A program made the translations under genes and the position numbers. A stretch of DNA of 64,000 nt from an uncultured Clostridia bacterium (lineage in GTDB: Bacteria; Bacillota; Clostridia; UBA1381). Location of the stretch: NCBI GenBank assembly GCA_947624165.1, contig CANQJC010000002.1:62001-126000 (forward strand), in the 5' to 3' direction. Below are positions 15,639 through 23,227 of this stretch, in pieces (the first letter of the stretch is position 1; every line of letters begins with the position of its first letter). A model generated the notes under the pieces. It saw only the letters and a program-made list of their open reading frames with translations, was not told where the DNA came from and did no database searches.

Positions 15639-16471
15639 TCGGCGAGCTTGTTCGGAGCGCGGCGCAAATGCTCGGCGAAAACACGCGTTTTGAAGCCGAA
15701 CAAATCGTCATGAAAGCGGCCGGCGTCTCACATACGCAGCTTGTGACGCACGGACGCGACATTGAAGCCGACGACGCGCTTTGCCGCAAGGTGACGGAAA
15801 TGACGCGCCGCCGCGTTGACGGCGAACCGCTTCAATATATACTCGGCGAATGTGAATTTATGTCGCTCGGCTTTTATGTGAACAAGGGCGTCTTGATACC
15901 GCGCGCCGATACCGAGACGCTTGTCGAAGCCGTCGCGGACGCTGCGGACGGTGAACGCGGACTTAAAATCATAGATATATGTTCGGGAAGCGGGTGCGTT
16001 GGAATAAGTCTCGCGCGTTTTCTTCCCGACGCGGCGGTAGACATGCTCGACGTAAGCGATGAAGCGGTAAAGACGGCTGTGAGAAACGTTGAGCGCAACG
16101 ACGTGTCGGACAGAGTAAGAGCGATACGATTCGATATACTTTCCGACTGCCCGAATCAAGTATACGATATAGCGGTTTCGAATCCGCCGTATATCGAAAC
16201 CGACGCTATCGAGACGCTTGAAGCGCAGGTGAGGGATCACGAACCGCATACCGCGCTTGACGGCGGGACGGATGGGCTTATGTTTTACAGACGAATAACG
16301 GAGATTGCCGATAATATTCTCAGAGTCGGCGGCATACTTGCCTTTGAAACGGGATATGATCAAGCCGACGCGGTCAAAAGTATTATGAACGGCAAGTTTC
16401 GTGATATACGCGTCATAAAGGATCTGTGCGGCAACGACAGAGTTGTGATAGGCAAATTAAAAGCGGTATGA
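15632..16471 (+). CDS. prmC: Peptide chain release factor N5-glutamine methyltransferase
   Basis: This 279-residue SAM-dependent enzyme methylates the Gln of the GGQ motif in RF1/RF2, raising termination efficiency. It has an N-terminal helical RF-binding domain, the SAM loop IDICSGSGCVGISLA and the catalytic motif SNPPYIE. ATG overlaps the DUF1385 stop, indicating coupled translation. prfA is not in the window. Confidence 0.96.
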   Translation: MVIGELVRSAAQMLGENTRFEAEQIVMKAAGVSHTQLVTHGRDIEADDALCRKVTEMTRRRVDGEPLQYILGECEFMSLGFYVNKGVLIPRADTETLVEAVADAADGERGLKIIDICSGSGCVGISLARFLPDAAVDMLDVSDEAVKTAVRNVERNDVSDRVRAIRFDILSDCPNQVYDIAVSNPPYIETDAIETLEAQVRDHEPHTALDGGTDGLMFYRRITEIADNILRVGGILAFETGYDQADAVKSIMNGKFRDIRVIKDLCGNDRVVIGKLKAV

Positions 16472-16505
16472 CCGTTGTTTCGCGTGGTAAACTCGGAGGA
16501 GAAAT

Positions 16506-16952
16506 ATGGACAGAGTACAAAGGGCGAAGGAATTGTTTAATTCGGGCTGTAATTGTTCGCAGGCAGTCCTGTGCGCGTACTGCGATCTGTTCGGCATGGA
16601 CGAAAGTACGGCTATGAAGATAAGCGAACCGTTCGGCGGCGGTATGGGACGTATGCGCCTGACGTGCGGCGCAGTAAGCGGAATGTTTATGCTTGCGGGA
16701 CTGAAATACAGCAGAGGCGAAGCGAATGACATAGAAACGCGCACAAAGGTCTACACGACCGTCCGACTTTTGGCTGACGAGTTCAAGAAAATAAACGGCT
16801 CGATAACGTGCGCCGACCTTTTGGGCGCAAGCAGACCGAAAGACGACGGCGCGAAGCCGTCAGAAAGAAACGAGCATTTTTATAAAACGCGCCCGTGCGA
16901 GGGCTGCGTCGAAGACTGCGCGAAAATAATCGATAAATATTTGTTAGACTGA
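16506..16952 (+). CDS. C_GCAxxG_C_C family redox protein
   Basis: This 148-residue protein shows the defining cysteine pattern: NSGCNCSQAVLCAYCD, GGGMGRMRLTCGAVSG and the C-terminal PCEGCVEDC. The family is thought to bind a metal or Fe-S cofactor and is often linked to redox chemistry, but no reaction is established. GGAGGAG ribosome site; ends at a strong hairpin. Confidence 0.92.
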   Translation: MDRVQRAKELFNSGCNCSQAVLCAYCDLFGMDESTAMKISEPFGGGMGRMRLTCGAVSGMFMLAGLKYSRGEANDIETRTKVYTTVRLLADEFKKINGSITCADLLGASRPKDDGAKPSERNEHFYKTRPCEGCVEDCAKIIDKYLLD

Positions 16953-16981
16953 AAAAGGCTTGAGATAATCTCAAGCCTTTT
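16953..16981. terminator. Bidirectional terminator
   Basis: Arms 16953-16966 and 16968-16981 are perfectly complementary (AAAAGGCTTGAGAT and its reverse complement), flanked by A and T tracts, between convergent genes. Confidence 0.88.
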
Positions 16982-16988
16982 AATATTG

Positions 16989-17705
16989 TTACTCTTCTTC
17001 GTTTGCTTCCCGCTCCGCACTGATACGGTCGTTCATGTCCCGTCTCTCCACGATCGTTCTGATTTCCTTCCATTTGGTGTCCTCGTTTACGCTTGCGTCA
17101 AGACCGAAATACTCTTTAAACTGCTCCAAGACCTCGCCGGTACCGACGTAGCTGCCGAGCGTTACCTCGTCCAAGGCTTCGCCCCACGGCGTATTTTCCG
17201 TTACGAAGTCGGGGAACTTTAAAAGCGCGTCAAGCTCGTCATACGTCATACCATATATCTCGGATATCCTTCTTGTCGGTATCATGTTGTACGCCGCCGT
17301 TTCGTAGGTGTCGGCTCTCATATCGGCGGGCAGCTCATACTCCGCAATAAACTCCTCAAGCGTCATACCCGCTTCGTCAGCCGCTTCCTGCACCGTTTTG
17401 CCTGAAACGTCGAGATACGCTGAGTTATACGGATTTTCACTCCGCGCAGCAATGTCGCGCGTGACGAGCGACAGCGCGTCCTTTGCGTCAAACGTATCCG
17501 ACGCGCCTGCGGTCGGACCGTAAACGTCCGCTTTGTCGGCGAGCGACGCGTTTACCCATACCGCTCCGCACACGATTACGAGCGCGGCTGCGGCGGATAC
17601 GGCTGTAACGACGCCGCGCTTCTTCTTTGACATGATTGCCCTGAATCTCTTTTTAAGCGTCTTGCCGGTACAGCTCATTTCGGTTGTATACATTTTTCTG
17701 AACAT
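16989..17705 (-). CDS. Single-pass membrane protein, detached C-terminal part of a BlaR1-like sensor
   Basis: This 238-residue protein has a short basic cytoplasmic N-terminus (YTTEMSCTGKTLKKRFRAIMSKKKR). That segment resembles the stretch after the peptidase domain in BlaR1/MecR1-like proteins. One membrane helix (about 33-52) and an outer domain of ~185 residues follow. The outer domain holds repeated helical units (TVQEAADEAGMTLEEFI, RRISEIYGMTYDELDALLKFPD). It starts 17 nt after the stop of the M56 peptidase ORF, in another frame, with an AAAGGAGG site between them. The pair therefore looks like one sensor split into two coupled polypeptides. Ligand unknown; there is no penicillin-binding SxxK domain. 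Confidence 0.7.
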   Translation of the reverse strand: MFRKMYTTEMSCTGKTLKKRFRAIMSKKKRGVVTAVSAAAALVIVCGAVWVNASLADKADVYGPTAGASDTFDAKDALSLVTRDIAARSENPYNSAYLDVSGKTVQEAADEAGMTLEEFIAEYELPADMRADTYETAAYNMIPTRRISEIYGMTYDELDALLKFPDFVTENTPWGEALDEVTLGSYVGTGEVLEQFKEYFGLDASVNEDTKWKEIRTIVERRDMNDRISAEREANEEE

Positions 17706-17722
17706 TTCAAATCCTCCTTTAT

Positions 17723-18538
17723 CTAACGATGAATAAGATTAAGGATTGTATTCATGTAAACTTTCTTTTCCTCATCGGTCATGTCACCCGTAATTTCCGC
17801 GTCGCACGAGATCTCACATTCCTCGTTTATATTGGCGGCCGCGACATACATAAGCGGATTGAACCAGTGGATCCCGTTAACGATAAGCGCGGCGAACTTA
17901 TATATAAGATCGCGGCGGCGGTAATGCGTAAGCTCGTGTATCAGTACCGCTTCAAGAGAAGCGTCGGTTTGAGTGCCGGACAGATATATCACGGGATGCA
18001 GTATGCCCGTGAGCATGGGCGGCGACGCGTCGGCGCATATTCTTACGCGCGGCACTTTTTTTACACCCGCCTTTTTTGCCGCAGCGGATATGTCGATTTC
18101 GCACGGAAGCGACGATAGTTTCTTGCCGCGTATAAAACGCGCGTAGCTTATCGCCGCGCCGACGAAATACACGCACATTCCCGCGATCCATATAATTGCG
18201 GCAATTTCACCGCGGTCGATCGAAGAACCGACGCTGCCCGCGTGGCTGCCCGCGCCGATATCGATATCGTCCGCTAAGGTATTCGTCGCTGCGGGCGCGT
18301 CGAAAACGAGCGCGGGAAGCGGCAAGGACGGGATATGCGCCTGCGCGCGGTGGGGGAACGGCAGCGGTATCACCGTTACCGCAAGCACCGCTATCCACAT
18401 ATAGTAACGCCACTTCGCGGAGAATACCCGTGAAGTGATGGGCTTGAGCGCGAGCAATATAAGCGTGAGCACCGCGCCCGCCGCGGACAAAAGTAAAACA
18501 GTTCTGAAAATTACAAGCATAACCTTAACCCAATTCAA
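17723..18538 (-). CDS. BlaR1/MecR1-type M56 zinc metallopeptidase
   Basis: This 271-residue membrane protease has four hydrophobic helices and the cytoplasmic-loop zinc motif HELTH (in EAVLIHELTHYRRRD), with a downstream NEECEISCDAEI Glu region. In the bla/mec paradigm such proteins, once their sensor binds a ligand, trigger cleavage of the BlaI repressor. Here the ORF stops (NLIHR) before the usual last helix and sensor domain, which are encoded by the next ORF. It overlaps blaI by 14 bp. Confidence 0.85.
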   Translation of the reverse strand: MNWVKVMLVIFRTVLLLSAAGAVLTLILLALKPITSRVFSAKWRYYMWIAVLAVTVIPLPFPHRAQAHIPSLPLPALVFDAPAATNTLADDIDIGAGSHAGSVGSSIDRGEIAAIIWIAGMCVYFVGAAISYARFIRGKKLSSLPCEIDISAAAKKAGVKKVPRVRICADASPPMLTGILHPVIYLSGTQTDASLEAVLIHELTHYRRRDLIYKFAALIVNGIHWFNPLMYVAAANINEECEISCDAEITGDMTDEEKKVYMNTILNLIHR

Positions 18539-18893
18539 ACATTTCTTTTATTTCTTTTATTTCCTCGTCTGTCATTTCGTTGTTGTCGTAGAGAGCGGCG
18601 ACGAGATTTTTTACGGAACCGCCGAACACGCGCCCTATAAGGGACTTTGTTGCGTTCAGCTTATATTCGTCCTCGCTTATAAGAGGGTAATAGTAGTGCG
18701 TGCGTCCTCGGCTTTCAAAAGCAGCCCCGCCTTTTTCGCAAAGCCGCGTAAGAAGCGTTGCGATCGTGGTGCGCTGCCAAGCGGTACCGCTCAGGCTTTC
18801 CGTGATGCTCTGCGTGTTCATCGGTCCGTCCGCGTTCCACAATACTTTCAAAATCTCATATTCGCTCTCGGTTATTTTTTTCTTTGCCGGCAT
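18525..18893 (-). CDS. BlaI/MecI/CopY family transcriptional repressor
   Basis: This 122-residue winged-helix repressor is typical in size. Conserved segments are ITESEYEILKVLWNADGPMNTQSI, WQRTTIATLLTRLCEKG (recognition helix) and RGRTHYYYPLISEDEY, which contains the region cleaved in BlaI homologues. It is the first gene of the operon and very likely binds the two dyads in its own promoter. The regulated stimulus need not be a beta-lactam, since no beta-lactamase gene is near. Confidence 0.93.
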   Translation of the reverse strand: MPAKKKITESEYEILKVLWNADGPMNTQSITESLSGTAWQRTTIATLLTRLCEKGGAAFESRGRTHYYYPLISEDEYKLNATKSLIGRVFGGSVKNLVAALYDNNEMTDEEIKEIKEMFELG

Positions 18894-18915
18894 AATAACA
18901 ACTCCTTTATTTTTG

Positions 18916-18966
18916 ATTACATATGTAGTCTAATTGTATTTTACTACCTTTGTCTACAAATGTCAA
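18916..18966 (-). promoter_or_regulatory. blaI promoter with two BlaI-type operators
   Basis: On the minus strand a perfect TTGACA (18966-18961), 17 bp, TAAAAT (18943-18938). Between the boxes lies TTTGTNNACAAA (18949-18960). Downstream of -10 lies ATTACATATGTAGT (18916-18929) with the TACATATGTA core, typical of Bla/Mec operators. Confidence 0.75.
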
Positions 18967-19114
18967 TACCATTTTTAAAAAAATTTGAACATCTGAGCCG
19001 ATGATTTTGATTTTTAAGTTTTTATAGGTGTTTTACCGCCGAAAGCGATAAATTTTTTGAATAATACGCATATCTTTGAAAAGAATAGAATTATTGAGAG
19101 AAGGGAGTGAAATT

Positions 19115-20200
19115 ATGAGCGGAGCCATAATGATAACGCAGCTTTTCTTCACGCTCGTTGTGGGTATGTATTTTCTTACAAAGCTGCGGTTTGAAAAAAG
19201 CGACGCGCGTGCCGTTGATGAACATTCCGAAAAGGAAAAGGAGAAACTCTGCGCCATGCGGCGTATAAGTCTTACCGAGCCTATGAGCGAAGCTGCGCGT
19301 CCGACTTGTATGGAGGATATTGTGGGACAGGAGGACGGTAAGCGCGCGCTGCGCGCGGCATTGTGCGGACCGAATCCCCAGCATATACTTATATACGGTC
19401 CTCCGGGGGTCGGTAAAACGGCGGCGGCGCGTCTCGCGCTTGAATACGCCAAGAAAAGCGCGGGTACGCCGTTCGCGGACGACGCGGTTTTTGTCGAGAC
19501 CGACGCCACGATTATGCGTTACGACGAACGTTCGATCGCCGACCCGCTTATTGGTTCGGTACACGATCCGATTTATCAGGGAGCGGGCGCGTACGGCTCG
19601 GCGGGCATACCTCAGCCAAAAATGGGAGCGGTTTCAAAAGCGCACGGCGGCGTACTGTTTATTGACGAAATAGGCGAGCTGCCGCCGTGTCAAATGAATA
19701 AGCTGCTCAAGGTTTTGGAGGACAGGAGAGTAATGCTCGAAAGCGCGTATTACGCCGCTTCGGACAAAAATATTCCCGAATATATACACGATATATTCAA
19801 GAACGGCATACCCGCCGATTTCCGTCTCATCGGCGCGACGACGCGAAAAGCGGACGAAATACCGCAGGCGGTGCGTTCCCGCTGCGTTGAAATTTACTTT
19901 AATCCCCTTTCAAGGGAAAATATAGAAAAAATTATTTTAAAAACCGCGTCGCGTCTCAATATTGACGTCGATGAAAGCGCGGTGAGCATATTGTCGCGTT
20001 ATTCGCAAAGCGGACGCGACGCTGTAAAACTTTTGCAGACCGCAGCGAACATAACGTTTCTCGACGGAGGTGAAAAAGTCGGCACGGACGCGGCGGCGCG
20101 GACATTGAAGGCGTGCGGATATGCGAACGGAATGTATTTCGGCGGCGACGAACGGATAATAGATATATCCGTAATTAAGCCGAAAGAAAAAAACAGTTGA
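19115..20200 (+). CDS. LonB-like AAA+ ATPase lacking the Lon protease domain
   Basis: This ~361-residue protein has an N-terminal membrane helix (about 5-22) and the segment [41 protein letters not shown] (Walker A). Further family sequence is DPLIGSVHDPIYQGAGAYGSAGIPQPKMGAV, Walker B GGVLFIDEIGE, sensor IGATTR and the AAA lid. This is close to the first two thirds of B. subtilis LonB (552 residues). The protein stops where the S16 protease domain with its Ser-Lys dyad should begin, and no remnant fits in the 60 bp before lonA. ATG at 19115 follows GGGAG. The lonB-lonA order is conserved with B. subtilis. Confidence 0.85.
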   Translation: MSGAIMITQLFFTLVVGMYFLTKLRFEKSDARAVDEHSEKEKEKLCAMRRISLTEPMSEAARPTCMEDIVGQEDGKRALRAALCGPNPQHILIYGPPGVGKTAAARLALEYAKKSAGTPFADDAVFVETDATIMRYDERSIADPLIGSVHDPIYQGAGAYGSAGIPQPKMGAVSKAHGGVLFIDEIGELPPCQMNKLLKVLEDRRVMLESAYYAASDKNIPEYIHDIFKNGIPADFRLIGATTRKADEIPQAVRSRCVEIYFNPLSRENIEKIILKTASRLNIDVDESAVSILSRYSQSGRDAVKLLQTAANITFLDGGEKVGTDAAARTLKACGYANGMYFGGDERIIDISVIKPKEKNS

Positions 20201-20242
20201 AAATCGGACAAAAAAATTATATAATAATAGTGTTACTATTAT
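20197..20242 (+). promoter_or_regulatory. lonA promoter with adjacent dyad
   Basis: TTGAAA (20197-20202), 17 bp, TATAAT (20220-20225), overlapping the preceding stop codon. ATAATAG (20224-20230) and CTATTAT (20236-20242) form a dyad at the start site. No CIRCE or CtsR heptad was seen. Confidence 0.75.
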
Positions 20243-20260
20243 TTCAGAGGTGAAACTGTT

Positions 20261-22573
20261 TTGAACGAAAAACTTATATATATGCCGGCGGTGCCTATGA
20301 GAGGTATGGTTCTTTTCCCGTATATGACGCTTAATTTTGACGCGGCGAGGGATATATCCGTCAAAGCACTCGAAGCGGGCGTAGCGGAAAATTCAACGAT
20401 ACTTCTTGTCGCACAGAAGGATATTACGACCGAAAAACCGACCGCAGACGATTTGTACAAAGTCGGAACGATCGCCGCCGTAAGTCAGGTAATGCGTATG
20501 CCGGGCGGTGTTACGCGCGTTATTGCGCGCGGAATAAAACGCGGTTTGATAGCGGATATTCAAATCGAAAACGGATATTTCAAGGCGGGCGTGGTCGAAT
20601 ACAATGACGCGCCCGGTGCGAACGCGCTCATGAACGAAGCATATTCCAAGCGTCTCCGTAAGGCTTACGAGGAATATTTTTCGCAGAACCCGAAGCTTAC
20701 CGCAGACAGCTTTATGCGCGTGATGTCGGTACGCGACCCGGGCGAGCTGAGCGATATCATCGCCGCGGACATAGATTTGAATTCGGACGATAAGCAAAAA
20801 ATATTGGAGGAAACCGATATATACGAGCGAATCGAAAAGCTTATCGCCGCGATACATAACCAGATAGAGATCCTGGGGATAGAACGTTCGATCGCACAGA
20901 AAGTAAAGGAGCGCGTTGATAAAAACCAGCGCGAATATTATCTTCGCGAACAGCTTCGCGTGATACAGGAGGAGCTTGGCGACGGCGACGGCGTCAGAGA
21001 AGAGACGGAGGAATACATAAAGCGTATAAAGAAGCTTAAAACGTCCAATGACACGAAGGAAAAGCTGCTCAAGGAGGCGGATCGGTTTTCAAAGATGCCC
21101 CCAAGCTCGTCGGAAAGCTCCGTGATACGCAATTATCTTGATACCGTGCTCGACTTACCCTGGAACAAGACGACAAAAGAAGATTTTGATATAAAGAAAG
21201 CCGAACGCATACTTAACGAGGATCATTACGGACTTGAGAAGGTAAAGGAAAGGATCGTAGAATATCTTGCGGTACGCAGACTTACCGGCGGGAAAAACAG
21301 CGCGATACTGTGTCTTGCCGGACCGCCGGGGGTGGGAAAAACCTCCGTGGCAAAGTCCGTGGCGCGCGCGTTGGGAAGAAAATACGTGCGTATCTCGCTC
21401 GGCGGCATACACGACGAGAGCGACATACGCGGACACAGAAAGACGTATATAGGCGCGATGGAAGGCAGGATAATGGCTGCCATGAAGGAAGCGAAAACAA
21501 AGAATCCGCTTATCCTGCTGGACGAAGTCGACAAGATGGGTACGGATTATAAGGGGGACCCGTCCGCCGCGCTTCTCGAGGTGCTTGATTATGAACAAAA
21601 TTCCGCGTTCCGCGACCATTACATAGAAGTGCCGTTTGACCTTTCGCAGGTACTTTTCATAACGACCGCAAACACCCTCGACACGGTGTCAAAGCCGCTT
21701 CTTGACAGAATGGAGGTAATCACACTTTCGGGATACACGTCGAACGAAAAATTCCATATCGCCAAGGACTATCTTGTGAAAAAATCGCTGAAAAACAACG
21801 GGCTTAACGAAGACCAAATAAATATTGCCGATACCGCGCTCAGAAAGATAATCGACAGCTACACGCGCGAAGCGGGAGTGAGAAAACTCGAACAGGATAT
21901 AGGCAAGATATGCCGCCGCGCCGCGAAACAGATACTCGAAACGAATAAAAAGTCCGTGCGCGTAACGTCCAAGAATATCGAGGAATATCTCGGCAAGGAA
22001 CGTTTCCATTTCGACGTTATGAACGAACACGACGAAATAGGCGTGGCGCGCGGTCTCGCGTGGACGTCCGTGGGCGGCGAGACGCTTTCCGTGGAGGTAA
22101 ACATCATGCCCGGCAGCGGAAAGGTTGAGCTGACGGGTAAGCTTGGCGACGTTATGAAGGAGAGCGCGAGCGCGGCGATAAGCTATATACGCGCCAATTC
22201 AAAGTCGCTCGGGATAAGCGACAGCTTCCACAAGACGAAGGACATACATATACATGTGCCGGAAGGGGCTGTGCCGAAGGACGGACCGTCGGCGGGTATA
22301 ACAATGGCTACGGCTGTCGTGTCCGCGCTCACAAAGAACCCCGTGAGAAACGATATAGCCATGACAGGCGAAATAACGCTCCGCGGACGCGTGCTTCCGA
22401 TAGGCGGGCTTAAGGAGAAGTCCCTCGCCGCGTACAGAGCGGGCATAAAGGATATAATCATTCCCGAAGAGAACACGCCCGATATCGACGATATCCCCGC
22501 CGAGATAAGAAACAAGCTTCATTTTATTCCGGTCAGCAATATGGATACGGTGCTTCAAAACGCTTTAAGATAA
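20261..22573 (+). CDS. lon: ATP-dependent Lon protease
   Basis: This 770-residue cytosolic LonA degrades damaged and regulatory proteins. The N-terminal LAN domain (about 1-200, [15 protein letters not shown]) is followed by the AAA module with Walker [10 protein letters not shown] and Walker [11 protein letters not shown]. The S16 protease domain has the catalytic Ser in DGPSAGIT and Lys in [10 protein letters not shown]. Translation starts at TTG with AGAGGTG upstream. It is followed 12 bp later by engB, as in B. subtilis lonA-ysxC. Confidence 0.97.
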   Translation: MNEKLIYMPAVPMRGMVLFPYMTLNFDAARDISVKALEAGVAENSTILLVAQKDITTEKPTADDLYKVGTIAAVSQVMRMPGGVTRVIARGIKRGLIADIQIENGYFKAGVVEYNDAPGANALMNEAYSKRLRKAYEEYFSQNPKLTADSFMRVMSVRDPGELSDIIAADIDLNSDDKQKILEETDIYERIEKLIAAIHNQIEILGIERSIAQKVKERVDKNQREYYLREQLRVIQEELGDGDGVREETEEYIKRIKKLKTSNDTKEKLLKEADRFSKMPPSSSESSVIRNYLDTVLDLPWNKTTKEDFDIKKAERILNEDHYGLEKVKERIVEYLAVRRLTGGKNSAILCLAGPPGVGKTSVAKSVARALGRKYVRISLGGIHDESDIRGHRKTYIGAMEGRIMAAMKEAKTKNPLILLDEVDKMGTDYKGDPSAALLEVLDYEQNSAFRDHYIEVPFDLSQVLFITTANTLDTVSKPLLDRMEVITLSGYTSNEKFHIAKDYLVKKSLKNNGLNEDQINIADTALRKIIDSYTREAGVRKLEQDIGKICRRAAKQILETNKKSVRVTSKNIEEYLGKERFHFDVMNEHDEIGVARGLAWTSVGGETLSVEVNIMPGSGKVELTGKLGDVMKESASAAISYIRANSKSLGISDSFHKTKDIHIHVPEGAVPKDGPSAGITMATAVVSALTKNPVRNDIAMTGEITLRGRVLPIGGLKEKSLAAYRAGIKDIIIPEENTPDIDDIPAEIRNKLHFIPVSNMDTVLQNALR

Positions 22574-22585
22574 GGAGAACAAAAT

Positions 22586-23215
22586 ATGAATATACATAAC
22601 GCAAGCCTTACCGTCTCGGCGGTATGCAAAAATCAATATCCCGATACGGGATATATGGAATTTGCTTTTGCCGGACGCTCAAACGTCGGCAAGTCCTCAA
22701 TGATAAATAAACTGTTAAACAGAAAATCACTTGCGCGTGTGTCGGGAACCCCCGGTAAAACGGCGACGATAAATTTTTATAATATAGACGATACGATCTA
22801 TCTTGTGGATTTGCCTGGCTACGGCTACGCGCAGCGTTCAAAGCAGGAGATCGAGAAGTGGGGCAAAATGATGGAGGATTACCTTGCCAACCGTGCTCCG
22901 CTCGTACAGACGATTTTGCTTGTCGACAGCCGTCATAAGCCGACGAAGGACGATATAAGCATGGCTGAATGGATAAGACATTATCATGATAACCTTATCG
23001 TTATAGCGACAAAAACGGATAAGCTGAAGAAGAGTGAAATAGAACCGAATATGGAAACGATATGGAACACGCTTGAAATGGGCGAGGACGATATACTCGT
23101 GCCGTTTTCGATCAAAGACGACGAAGGAAAATACACGGTGTGGGACATGATTGAAATGATGCGCGCCGGCGAGCTGTACCCTTACGAGGAGAAAGACGAA
23201 GCCGAGAATGAATAG
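22586..23215 (+). CDS. engB: EngB/YsxC ribosome-biogenesis GTPase
   Basis: This 209-residue TrmE-Era-class GTPase is needed for late 50S assembly. G motifs visible: G1 GRSNVGKSSMIN, G2 threonines in GTPGKTATINFY, G3 DLPGYGYA, G4 TKTDKLKK, and G5 near VPFSIKD. Slightly longer than average owing to an acidic C-terminus. It belongs to the lonA operon. Confidence 0.96.
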   Translation: MNIHNASLTVSAVCKNQYPDTGYMEFAFAGRSNVGKSSMINKLLNRKSLARVSGTPGKTATINFYNIDDTIYLVDLPGYGYAQRSKQEIEKWGKMMEDYLANRAPLVQTILLVDSRHKPTKDDISMAEWIRHYHDNLIVIATKTDKLKKSEIEPNMETIWNTLEMGEDDILVPFSIKDDEGKYTVWDMIEMMRAGELYPYEEKDEAENE

Positions 23216-23227
23216 GAGGATGTGACA

